Shown here piece by piece: positions 10,926 to 21,764 of a stretch of DNA of 35,971 nucleotides. The notes beneath the pieces are model-generated. The model did no database searches. It had not been told where the DNA came from and saw only the letters and a list, made by a program, of their open reading frames with translations. This DNA is from Hypsibius dujardini. Taxonomy: Eukaryota; Tardigrada; Eutardigrada; Parachela; Hypsibiidae. Made by a program: the position numbers and the translations under genes. Each line of letters starts with the position of its first letter. Within the stretch, counting starts at the first letter, position 1. Where the stretch lies: assembly GCA_001579985.1 (NCBI GenBank), contig LRSR01003997.1, positions 1 to 35,971 on the forward strand, read 5' to 3'.

Positions 10926-12323
10926 ATGACAGATTCCCGTGCAGTCGCTCTTATTTCACCGGAAGCGCTATTACTGCTACGCTTGGTATGCCTCGCAGGG
11001 GCTCTTTATCCCATTGCTGGCGCAAGTTCTCCCGATTCACGCTTCACAGTCGAAATAATCTCCCCGACAACCACTGGACAGGTCAGTTTGGGATCGACCG
11101 CATTCATGGCGCCGGCTTTCGACCTGGCCATGGCCGAACTGATGCGGGACTATTCGGGTGTGTTTAATGCAAAACTGACTTCCCTTGTCAACAGCAGTTT
11201 CATCAAGAGCTGCGAGGACTTAGTGATGAATGCGGACTTTATGGTGGCTGATTATTACTACGGGCGACCCGTCGAAACTAATTTGACTGTATTTGCTTTT
11301 CCGGGTAGGAAAGGTTCAAAATTGAGCACCATGGGGCATGAATTTTGGAAACCAATCAAGTGGGAATGTTAATTCGTATCTGAATTGACAGGATGTTCTA
11401 CGGAAGTAATCACAGTGTCCAGATTGGCCACTGCATGGAATCATCTCGTCATTTTAGGGTAATTCCTGTCCTGCTAGCTTATATGCAAGACTAAATTTTC
11501 TAATTTAAGTATGCAATGAAAGTATCTAAAATAGAAAAGATATTATTATATGAGGAAAACGTATATCTTATTTCACACCGAGTAACGAGTTAGAATCATT
11601 GATTTTAAAATATAATCGAATGCTGATTAAATATGTAAAATATTTGTTCTATTTATTTGGAATGCGTCCATCGGAATATTTATTAAAACTTGTTTTTCCA
11701 AAACTAATTATTTCTATAGTACCGTCTGACACTGCTTGTCCGTTTCAGAGCTTCCTCCGACATATCACTGCAAAATAGGAACCGCTATCCGACGGTTAAT
11801 CAAGCAGGCAGTGCGTCGACCGGGTTAATTGGCAGTGCAATTACGTTGTTCGTTATGAAATTCCGCTGGAGGATCATCAGCATCGTGGCGGATCGAGAGG
11901 GAGCGTCCGCCGCGTTGGGCTTGGCTGGGTCCACGAAACTGGCCGTCGAATTACAATAGCACGGCTGCGTCGTCTATTTATTCGTAGTCGGCATATCTGC
12001 TGAAAATGCGTTGCCTGATGTACTGGATAAAATTAAAATAAAATCTCGAAGTAAGTTCAAGAGTATAAGCTCTAAAAAAACATGAGAAATTGCTCATTAA
12101 CTCTCCTCATGTTGTAGTTATATCATTCTGGGGTCATGCACTATCCCTCCGCAAATTTTGGCATAAATGAACTGTTTATAATTATATATATTAAAATTTG
12201 GAATATATTTTGGTTGTGTCCAGGTCACAGCCCATCGACTGAACATGACCGGAGACGAGTATGTACATAAGGAAAACAGAATGCCAAATTATACATACAT
12301 ATGCAAATTGTATTAGACTACAG

Positions 12324-12709
12324 CTATTTTACTCCTCCCTCCCAGTGTGTGGGGCTCAATAGTATCCTAGCTATTTTACCCCTTCCTGGGACCTAATAGA
12401 TCCCTGGCTATTTTACGCCTCCAATGCTGTCCGTCTGTCCGTCCGCTATCGATTCGTCCGTTTTCAATCCGTCCGCTGTCCGTCCGCTGTCCGTCTGTCC
12501 GTCCGCCCGTTGTCCCTCCATCAGTCCATCCGTTATCAATCCGCTTCTTGTCCGTCTGCTGTCCCTTCGGCCGGCCGGACGGACAGACAACAAACGAACA
12601 GCATGGGAGGGGTAAAATAGCAGGTGCCCTATTGGGTCCCTATCGATGTAGTCAGGGAGAGGTAAACTAGCCGGGGTTCTATTTGGCCCAAAAGGAGGGG
12701 GTGAAATAG
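12324..12709. mobile_element. foldback element with ~100-bp inverted arms and a CCGTCCG-rich core
   Basis: The left arm (12324-12422) and the reverse complement of the right arm (12606-12709) share CTATTTTACYCCTCC, GGGACC(C/T)(A)ATAG and (T)GGCTA(T/G)TTTAC in order. Each arm is itself built of repeats of CTATTTTAC(C/T/G)CCTCC. The interior (12424-12600) is a degenerate array of GTCCGTCCG/CTGTCCGTC words. It sits in an intron between exons 5 and 6 of the cyclase-receptor remnant. The structure resembles Foldback-type elements; no terminal duplication was assigned. Confidence 0.6.
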
Positions 12710-13609
12710 GCACTCCAATTGTTTATGCTGTATAGTTTCAACAATACAATCTCCATTTTTGGTGCGTAAAATATGTCTTTACGTGGACGTTGCGGATTAT
12801 CCAACGGCAATCTTCGGGAACGTGACCTGGGAAAACTACGACGAACACGACGAAGTGAGAGCCCGCACTGGGAATACTCCAATAAAACTGGGAAGAACAG
12901 TGCACAATAAACATTTCAGGATGCTCGATTGGCCTATCGAGCACTGTTTGTGCTGGCCCCAAGTCCAACAGTCAATTGGACTACGAGGAAGCCACGACAT
13001 TGGGTCTTCCAACAGCTAATTGACCGCTCCAAACGGGACTACAACTACTCGTACCCAAAGAACGCTTTCGTGAGTATAATTCCCTCTACCGTGTAACTGT
13101 AACAGTGCAATTATCTATCGAATCGAGCGATCCTTGAACGACATATTTCCTCCTAGCCGGGTCCGAATGTCCTCACGAGCTACGTTACTCTGAAAATACT
13201 AGAAGTAAGGTGGTCGGTCTACTGCAGTTTTCACATGATGCGCTAACGTTCAATTGTCTGTCTCTATAATAAGTAGATTGTGGCCGGCTTTTTGCGAGCG
13301 AACAGGAACCCGGATTCCGAAATGCTCGTCGACCGTTTGAGAAACCATTCGTTCAGCACGGGAGTCGGAAACCTTACCTTCGACGCAGACGGCCTACGCA
13401 TCACCCACTTTGACGTGAATCAGCTCAACTGAACAACGGGAGCTTTCCAAGTATATGAATCTACTTGTGTTTATTTTCGTGAATATATTTTTTTATACTG
13501 ATTGGGTGGGACATGTATTTACAATGTACATGCAGTTTACAATATAAGTAAAATATTTCCCTATTAATTATTTGTATTAGACTCAGATAGTTAGCAAAAT
13601 AACTAAATT

Positions 13610-13870
13610 TGATTGGCGAAGACAATGCTCACAACCCGGCACAACCTTTTTATCATCAATTCCTATGTTCACAACCTTTTTACGCCAAAGATTGGTCACA
13701 ACCTTTTCTATACAGTATCAACATAATCCTTTTCCGAAACCTCATGACACTTGGGGTTGGCCGAGTAAGGATGGCAAAACCAAACTTTATTGAAAAGAAA
13801 CTAACGGGTTTAGTAATTTCTTTGCTACAACCTTTTGGGCTGACTAAAAATACCAAACTAAAAGTGTTAC
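13610..13870. repeat. dispersed repeat family A, copy 2
   Basis: This is the second clear copy of the family at 7230-7470, in the same orientation and with the same word order (CGCCAAAGATTGGTCACAAC, GGGGTTGGCCGAGTAAGGATG, TTTAGTAATTTCTTTGCT). It lies in the long intron of the cyclase-receptor remnant. Confidence 0.65.
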
Positions 13871-14196
13871 CCTAACATTTTTTTTGAGGATCTAAAAAAA
13901 TTTTCGAGATCTTTTTTGGAACAAAAATTACGACATTTTTGATCCACAAATAGTGCTCTTAAACGGTTTTTATTTAGACCACGAGGTAAAAAATGTCCCA
14001 GTTTTTTACCAAAATTAAGGCAAAGGACTTTAGTTTAAACGAATGGCATATTTTTGTCACACGGGTCACGACTGCTTGAAAAAAGGGTTAAATTGCGAGG
14101 AATCACATCACTTCGAAAAGAACCATTAACGAACAAAAAAAATCACAACATAACTTTCTGTGCAGTCAGCATGCGGCGCAAAAAGGCCTTTCGCCA

Positions 14197-15163
14197 CTAC
14201 CCACTGTAGTAGTCCGGCTTACGAAGCTTTTTCGCCCATCTCCCTTTGTTCGCACTCTCCAACTTCCGCTCATGAATCTTTACGATATGACCTAAAAAAT
14301 GAAAAAAATTGATTAGTTAAAGGAATACAAAACAACACATTGAAACTTAAAGATTTATACAAAAGATGTACAACAAACAAGTAAAAAAACCATGTAAAAA
14401 AATCTTATGAAAGACATGATCGATATTTTCCTTCCCGAACAATTTGACGAAACCCATTCCACGACATTTCACAGCGGCGACCTTGCACAGGTCGTCTGGA
14501 GTAATGATGACTTTCCACATGAGCGCTTTGGTGTAATTTTTGGCGCTCTCACTGTCATCGACCACGGACTGGGCCAAATCCCGCTCAACCCACATCGCTG
14601 ACTTTCAAATTCGCACCTGGTTCTTGTCGTCCGAGCGATCAGCTTCCAAGTAGTACCACTTGACTTTTGGAATCACTGTATGAACGAAAGAATTATTGCA
14701 TTGCATTATATTGTGTCACCCTCTCGTTAACAGTACACTAAATTAATTTCTTGTGCAATTGGCATAATATTATATATGAATAAAATCACTGAACTAAATT
14801 CAACAAATAATTGAGAATTGCACTCATGCTTAAGCAGCTAATTTGTATCGCAAATTAGAATTTGAGATCTAGGTTACTATAGGCAAAGAATACTCATCGG
14901 CGCGCATTGCTTGGAGTGTTGATTTCATTAATACTAGTGCCTTTCTTGAAGAACTTCTCCTGTCCGATACGGAGCTCCGCTGTCAAGACTGAAAAGAAAA
15001 TGGTACAGTCAAAGCAAACGTGATTAGTTGCAAAAATGAAATCGCTTCTTACCCTTGATTTTAGCTTTCAGTTTATCCAGTTTTTTCTGCTTGTCCTGCA
15101 TGCTGAGACATGAGACTCGCCCCTTGTCCGAAACAGTTTTTGTGGATACATCGTTTGCAGCAC
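14197..15163 (-). pseudogene. exon fragments of an unidentified minus-strand gene
   Basis: Two adjacent exons are well supported by splice motifs: 15163-15053 (TTTTTAG| ... AAGG|GTAAG) and 14988-14894 (TTTTCAG| ...), separated by a 64-bp intron. Their joined peptide contains KKLDKLKAKIKG and VLTAELRIGQEKF, a helical segment loosely reminiscent of an HR1/coiled-coil region of PKN-type kinases; this is a guess. It ends at a TGA. Further down, 14670-14400 reads KVKWYYLEADRSDDKNQ, an in-frame TGA, then MWVERDLAQSVVDDSESAK and VKCRGMGFVKLFGKEN. A last exon (14291-14197) after TTTTTTAG ends KPDYYSG and a stop. I do not recognise the protein. The in-frame stop suggests decay, or that the pieces belong to different transcripts. 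It lies inside the 2.8-kb intron of the cyclase-receptor remnant, on the opposite strand. Confidence 0.3.
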
Positions 15164-15268
15164 CTAAAAAGCATAGCTGATAAGCTTTCTCATTGCTTGT
15201 GCCTGTTCCTGTATTTAGGCGTTTGTTCGCGTGTGCGTACCTGTGTATGTGTCCTCCTTATATGTACA

Positions 15269-15442
15269 GTCAACGACAAGATTGAGTACACTAGAGGATC
15301 CGGGGAATGGGCAAAAGGGCGGTGGGGGGTGGTTTTCAATCGAACAATCGAACAATCGAACAATCAACCACCTGACCACCCCCTGCTCCGCTCCTTTTGC
15401 CCATACCTCAAACCCTCCAGTGTAGTCAATCTGGTCGTTGAC
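15269..15442. repeat. 68-bp-arm hairpin with exon-like borders
   Basis: The arm at 15269-15332 and the reverse complement of 15375-15442 match over most of their length (GTCAACGAC, AGATTGA, TACACT, ATGGGCAAAAGG). The loop contains three TCGAACAA words. On the plus strand the palindrome is bounded by TGTACAG| (acceptor-like, 15269) and G|GTAAGTG (donor-like, 15443/15444). The enclosed 174 nt (15270-15443) are open throughout and symmetric (phase 1-1). Confidence 0.6.
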
Positions 15443-17104
15443 GGTAAGTGTGCGTGTGTGTGCGTTTTTTTTTCGTTTGGCTCGTTAAATTAAATAAGGA
15501 CTTTATTTATACATCTTTTGTCACGGTGGAATTAAATTAGGACTTTATTTTCCTCTTTTGGCACGGTGGACAACTTAAATACTCAAGAGACTTTTTTGGC
15601 CCCGCCAATGCTAAAGAAGTTGCGAATTTGTCCCTCAGTCGAAAAAGAGGGCAAAATAAAACCCATGGAGTACTAGGGTTAGTTACTGTAATAAAGGTTC
15701 AAGTGGACTGAACAGACTGAAACATTCAGAGCTATTTTGGGAATTTTTTAATAAAATTGAATCAATTAAAAGACTGTGAAGTGTGAATTGAAAGTTCTAG
15801 TTACAAAAAGACACAAAACTAAAAATCCTTACTAATTAAGTTTTAGTTGATAAAAACAAATTACTTGACTAACCTCTGTTTGCTTTTAAATCAAATTTTA
15901 AACTAATGAAACTGATTGCTAGTTATAGTTCTGTTTTTTTAAAGACATCATCAGTAGGAGATTAAATCGTTTGATGTTTTTCGGAAAAAAATGGTTACCT
16001 TATTTAGGTTGTGCCCAGCATTTGACGAACATTGTTGTGGGCATAGCAATAGTTAAAAAAGTTCTGTAGTTGTGAACATAACTCTCAGTACATCTGTGTT
16101 ATTTTGTGTATTAATAATAATATTAGTAATAATAATATCGATATAATAACATAATATTATTTTAGTATTATTTCGTTATTGTTCCGATTGCTGTTTATTA
16201 CAGTATTATTGTAATATTTTTATTTTTGTTCGATGAAAGGTGGTTCTGCGGCAAGGTCTCAAAAAAGCTCCCGAATTCTACTCCATGTGTGACATTGCCT
16301 GGAGATTTGGAACGCCGCCCACGGATCAGCCGGTTTGCGGATTTAACGGTCTCGGTGGGCCTTGTGCACCAAAAGGTTTCTGGAGATCTGTTCAGCGAGT
16401 TTTTGTGTCGGCCACAACAAGAGTATTTAACCCTCTGGTTGCCGGGTGTTTTAGGTATACGGGTCAGCCAAAGTTGGCTTAAATAGGGAAAGTACCTAAC
16501 TTGTATGGTTAACATGACAAGGGTTCATTTGGCACTTTCCCTGCTCGGTTAGTGCCGTACCGCCAGACGGCGCTGTTGCGCCTCCACACAACAACCTGAC
16601 AACAGCTGACATTTTGCCAATAGGGAATCAAAACATCTTCCTAGTGAGTTCAATTTTTTCATTCCGCTCTCGATTGCTTGTTTATTTCATTTTCAACTGG
16701 ATTTCATTGGTATGGTCGTTGGCTAGGACCCTTTTTAATTTCGAAGCCCGGAATTCTTTTTTCAGCACGCACCGCAAGTTAGTATACATGCCATTTAAGT
16801 TTAAGCCAAGTTTGGCTTAAACTTAGTTCTTGATTTCAGTAGGTTTCACGTTGCGTTCCGCGAGCTGTGCGCTGCTTCTGCGGCTTCGTAGTTTTGTATC
16901 ATTTAGTCGTGTTATTTTATCAGCTTTCCGTGAGCCATATATTACGACGATAATTGTTTTCAATCAAACGAGAGCGAACTTCTGATGAAATTTTCGAAAC
17001 TCTGTTGCTGTGCAAGATTAACGCGTCGTTCATTCATGCCGTTTAGAACACATCTTCAATTGTTAGAAGTTGTATTTGAAGTTGTATTTACGCATATGAC
17101 GCGT

Positions 17105-17225
17105 AATGAGTTGAGTTAGAGTTGGAGTTGGAGTTGAGTTGATTCAAATGAGTTGATTGCGTAATAGGAGTTGAATTGAGTTGCAGTTAAGGTGAGTTGG
17201 AGTTGAGTTGAAAATTCTGTGAGTT
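17105..17225. repeat. GAGTTG-type minisatellite
   Basis: The tract consists of imperfect GAGTTG and GAGTTGGAGTTG words, with interruptions such as GATTCAAATGAGTTGATT. It is non-coding. Confidence 0.8.
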
Positions 17226-17229
17226 GCAC

Positions 17230-17520
17230 ATCTGTGGAAATGACAGCTTCGAAACCTGTACCTTGAAGCTGTACCTTAGCTCACCTGGTCTTTTTTGACA
17301 GAGATCAGATTGCTCAAAAAGCGAGAAATGACAGCTTCGAAACCTTCGACCTCACTACGGACCTGATCATGAGAACCAAAAGAGGCAACGAAACGAACAC
17401 GAATTTCTATACTGGCTCTTGTATCTACTTTTTCTCTCTCATTTAAGGTTAAAAAAGTGCTTTCACGTTATTGGTATTATCGATTTCCACACTGGCACTT
17501 GCATCTACTTCTTCTCTCTC
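17230..17520. repeat. two short local direct duplications
   Basis: GAAATGACAGCTTCGAAACCT occurs at about 17236 and again, with one extra leading GA, at about 17323. A second pair, CTGGC(T/A)CTTG(T/C)ATCTACTT then TTCTCTCTCATTT, starts near 17412 and 17490 and is followed in both by CTTTCACGT(T/C)ATTGG. Confidence 0.6.
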
Positions 17521-18387
17521 ATTTGCTTTCACGTCATTGGCGTCTCGGTATTATCTTCACCTTTCCGCTCTGCGTTCGGAATACCCGTGCACATCGTACT
17601 GACGTTATTTATATTTTATACCCTTTCCATATATATTACCAGCCATCCATTCTCTAGGAATTTTCTGGATTTTATCGAATGGTGGGTCCTTAATTAACTG
17701 GGCATACATGCCAATGTTGTATCCTTTAGATGGAAATCCTTTCTCATCTCTTCGCTATCGTAAATAGTGATGTAATTGAGCACAAGTTTTGCAGACTGTC
17801 AAGGTTCACAATGCTTCAAAATGACTCACCAGAGACTAATTTATTGTGTAAACCTAACACAAGGTGTGTGAAACTTAAATTATTTGTATATGTAAATCTA
17901 AAAAGCTGACACATTTTTGTTGTGCTAATACAGATTTTTGAAAATTTGAAAAAGCGAAGTAATAGTCTATCCCCCCTTTCACTTTTCAATTTCCTGGAAA
18001 CGAAAATTTGCACGTAAGAGGGAAGTTCTTCGAAAAAAATTGCCTGCGGCGCCCTGTGTAAACCTTAACTGTCCCTTAATTTAGTCCCTTTGTAAGCAAG
18101 AAACGACAGATAATGCCTGCAGGCGAATTAGTACGGAGATAGATTTGAATTAAATTTTTTTTATTGCCTGCTAAAAGTATTCCGAACAAAACTTAAAAGT
18201 ATAGGCAAATTTCGTTTCTCACACCAATGATTTCATGTGTCCAATCTTTCAATTACACTGTAGTTTCATGAGTCTCCCCATAGTCCGTCAAGGGTTACAT
18301 TTGGATATTTGTTGCAAATTGTTAGCCAACCCACATTCGCAGATCGCCCTGAAAAGGGGACCTGGTTCATGGTCTTCTCAGAGCAGA

Positions 18388-18960
18388 GTCTCGTTTAGGA
18401 TCCTTACAAGTCGCTAATAGGCCAGGCCCGTGGGCACTTTTGCTGTTTACCTATTGGTCCGTCCGCAAATTTTGAAATACACAGACGGACCAAAGGGCCA
18501 ATAGTGCTAAATCAATCCTAATACAGGCCCATGGACACGTTTGGCCCGTGGGTGACGGCCGGGTATCAATTTTGTCGGACGGTCAGCGCTATAGGCCCGT
18601 AGGTTTTTAAACCTCGATGCACACCTGCCCTCATGGTCAGGGCTAGGGGTAGGCAACTGGTAGGCAACGGGTAGGCTAACTGGCAAAATGCGTTTTTTCA
18701 AAATTTGAACACAAAATTCGGCCTAATGTTCCTGATCATTTTGAAACTTGTGGGGGTGTGAAAGTCTCATTTCCAAGGGTCCTCTGGAATTTCAAACCCT
18801 TTTCTTCAGTTTTTCCACCAAATTTGGACCGTTCCTGATTGTTTTGAACCTTCCATTTGCATTTGGCAATATGTGGCTGATATTGGACCATAACAAAATC
18901 TCAAATTTAACAAAGAATGTCTCCGCTTTATATTTTCGAATAGAGCTATAATGATGATGA
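18388..18960. repeat. dispersed repeat family B, copy 1
   Basis: Shared with 28556-28800 in the same order are GTTTAGG(A/C)TCCTT(A/G)CAAGTCG, a GGTAGG-rich stretch, GGCAAAATG, TTTTTTCAAAATTTG, TGTTCCTGATCATT and TGAAACTTGT. Copy 1 has about 220 bp extra near 18415-18640, with GGCCCGTGGGC words and a GGTCCGTC...GACGGACC inverted pair, so one copy carries an insertion or the other a deletion. Confidence 0.6.
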
Positions 18961-19108
18961 TTTTCAAATTTTATTTTATCACCATAAGCATACTACGAAA
19001 CTTGGGACTGACGAGAAATCATTGAGTTTGTGGAGCTCACTGGACCGGCGAACAATCAAGAAATTCTCTGAATCCTGCAACGGTTAGTGGTTTCGTCATG
19101 GAGACATT

Positions 19109-19160
19109 TAGACAGGCAGGCAGGCAGACAGACAAACAGAGAGACAGAGAGACAGATAGT
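19109..19160. repeat. imperfect CAGA/CAGG microsatellite
   Basis: CAGG, CAGA and GAGA units are mixed in this short tract. It belongs to the same class as the arrays at 8844 and 21537. Confidence 0.85.
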
Positions 19161-19796
19161 TATGAAGGCAAACAGGCAGATAAGCATACAGTCACACAGT
19201 CACTCAGAACGGACAGAGACAGATAAACCGTGCAGACAAATGGAGAGCAAACACTTTCACACAAGTCTCTATTTGGATGGAGATTCACCTCAAAAGATTT
19301 GTCAAATCAATCGGTAATACATACAACGCATGTCCAGTCAGTCTTTTTCTTGTTGCCCACACAGATTTGTCAATAACTACACGGACGTCAAAGTGAAGAG
19401 CCTCGGCTATGTGGATTAGACTCATACGAAGCTGATCATTCTGATTCATGTTTGCGGCTTGATAACGATCCAGCGCAATATCAACAGAGGGGCCGGCGCA
19501 GACAATCGCTGATGCAGACAGTGTTACGCAAATCCAGTCGAACCCACGTCATCCCAAAGGGATCCGTAGTAGTGTCTTCTACATGTAGGATGAACAGGAA
19601 ATGGGATTTGACCGTTACGAATAATAATACTTGTAGGGTCTTCATAATTCCGCAGGCAATGAAGCGGCTGCTCGTCACATTGTCAGTTGGACCGCTCGGG
19701 CGTAGGACGACTATCATGACCGTTTTACAGTACAATAAATACTAGCGGAAAAAGCATCCACAGAACAGCCAAAAATCAAACAAACAACAGTTGGCA

Positions 19797-21730
19797 TTAC
19801 TCTTCGTGATGGTCCAGCGGAACGTGTGCCAAGAGCTCATCCCCGTCCACGTCAAACTCTTCCTCGACGACCCAACGGAAAACGTCATCATCTTCATTCG
19901 ACACATCCCCTTCGGACAGTGAGACAGCTGGAAGACCGACCTCTGGGATCGCGGACAATTTGATGGGGAGGAAATAATCCCTCGACCTGAAGTTGACCGC
20001 CCGACACTCTGAGTCCATACACTTTTGGTGGTACATTCCGGTAGGAAGTGAGGCGACAAAGAGCACGTTGTTGGACTTGTGGTGCCGGCCGATCCGCTCG
20101 CAGTACTTGTAGTCCCCGCAGATGGCGTACAGTATAGTATGGGTGTCGGGGAAGTACTGCCACTGCCGGATGCGACCTTGCGCTCCGCCCATTGTGATGA
20201 CCTCCTCGAAGAACCGATCCAGCTCCGGAAACGGCGATCCGGATGATCCTGTCTGACTGGGCGCGAGTGAGTTGGCCCCTGTTCTTGTCTGCAAAGTAAG
20301 AACATCAAATTAAACAATATTCATTTGCATATTTAAAATATTAAAATAATGATAAGAATAAATCACAGATCAGTTAAATACATAGAAATAGTAAATCCAA
20401 ATGTTTCTGAGATTTTGAAACAGATACTGGTATTAGACTTATTTTCCACAAAATTAAATTTTTTAATTATTTGAAACTGGCAAGTTGGAAAAATAGGCAT
20501 ACACTCCGAATTTGCTTACTTCTCTGGATCTGATAATAAATTAGGGATGGCAAAAAATTAGATAACTCCTTAACTTTTTTATTCATTTAAAAATTAACTG
20601 CTAAGAATTTTTAGTTCACCTTTCTTAGTAACTACAACTGTTTGTCTAGTTTTGACCGAAATTAATCACTAATTCTAGTTTTCTTATTTTTCCTATTTAC
20701 ATTTTTATTAACTAAAGTTTTAGTTAAAGAGTTTCGCCATTCCTATATTAAACCAATTGAAATATCCTAAAATGAAGGTTTTTGTAATGATGAATTGGAA
20801 CCAGAGACGGTAGAAAACACGTAAATGCCTGAGCCGAAGTCATTTTAATTCCTCATGACGTATACAAGAATTGTGCAATGTCTGATAAACGGAAAATCAG
20901 TATATCACAATTCAGGCAAATCCTGTATCAAGAAAAGCATACTTGCCTGCGTGAAATGTTGGTTTTCAGGCAGTGGATATTTGTCGGAATCGAAGGTCAA
21001 AATGGCAACATTTTTGGGTGGGGGCACAGTTACGTTGCAGATCAACGATAGGAAGAATACTTCCCGGTCGGTCTTCTCTTGGAGCGGGCAGTCGGCGGTC
21101 AAGACGAGCGGATTAGTCTTGCCGAGCTTGCTGGACTGAAACAGACGGAAGTTGCGGTTTTTCGTGTAGACGCCCTGGTCGACGAACACATTCCTGGAAC
21201 CGGATTTGTCTTTAATAAGAAGGTTTTGTCCCTGTGAGGAAACTTCCAAGGTGCTACTGCTGGGCTGGACCACTGGATGAAGAATGCGGTAGCAGAGGTA
21301 TCTCACGAAAAGCCCGACGTGGTGGAGGTCGTGGAAGAGAACCGAGGGGAAGATCAGATGCTGGCTGAATTTGGAGGTGGTGCTGGCGTCCAGTTGTACG
21401 AGATCGTCGCGTGGTAGTGGTAGCGAGTAGAGTTCCTGGAACTACAGTAGAACAAGGAACCAGTTAGTTTGGCAATTATGAGGGACAACATGCAAAACAT
21501 AACAGAAAGAATTACCACTAGAATAACGAACAGATAAACAGACAGACAGACAGACAGACAGATAGACAGACACAGACAGACAGACAGGATGGATAGAAAG
21601 ATTTACAGGCAGATATGCGTACATACAGACAGACAGACAGGATGGATAGAAAGATTTACAGGCAGACATGCGTACATACAGACAGACAGACAGGATGGAT
21701 AGAAAGATTTACAGGCAGACATGCGTACAT

Positions 21731-21764
<34 letters not shown>

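Larger units (their letters stand above)
10926..16375 (+). pseudogene. receptor guanylyl cyclase, ligand-binding ectodomain only, disrupted
   Basis: Ten plus-strand exons give a collinear natriuretic-peptide-receptor-type (ANF_receptor) ectodomain: 10926-11304, 11392-11458, 11749-12050, 12118-12161, 12224-12262, 12771-12854, 12920-13069, 13157-13204, 13277-13450 and 16240-16375. A hydrophobic signal sequence (about residues 14-32) is followed by GSTAFMAPAFDLAMAEL, GCSTEVITVSRLATAWN, WRIISIVADREG, AHRLNMTGDEY, LTFDADG and the juxtamembrane PTDQPVCGFNG, typical of receptor cyclases. Lesions: TAG at 11957-11959 and TGA at 13430-13432 are in the homologous frame, exon 4 lacks a GT donor after TTTTGG, and exon 6 has AA where the acceptor AG is expected. 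Phases agree at the intact borders. No transmembrane, kinase-homology or cyclase exon is found after 16375. It is most likely a decaying truncated copy; a soluble or readthrough product is less likely. Confidence 0.75.
16376..19796. other. repeat-rich region with no supported gene
   Basis: I searched for the missing transmembrane, kinase-homology and cyclase exons of the receptor and saw none. The region holds a GAGTTG minisatellite (17105-17225), short direct repeats (17236-17520), GCCTGCGGCGC words (18040, 18115, 18173), repeat family B (18388-18960) and an imperfect CAGA tract (19109-19160). A segment at 19365-19419 after CCCACACAG could be a terminal exon (reading FVNNYTDVKVKSLGYVD and a stop), but no partner exon could be joined in phase. 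Confidence 0.45.

Noticed and set aside
16614-16820. Hydrophobic plus-strand frame considered as the missing transmembrane exon of the receptor cyclase
   Set aside because: No matching phase-1 acceptor, no juxtamembrane or kinase-homology sequence after it, and low-complexity composition.
19365-19419. Terminal exon reading FVNNYTDVKVKSLGYVD
   Set aside because: A good acceptor, but no upstream exon could be joined in phase; the nearest candidate near 18990-19081 gives the wrong phase.
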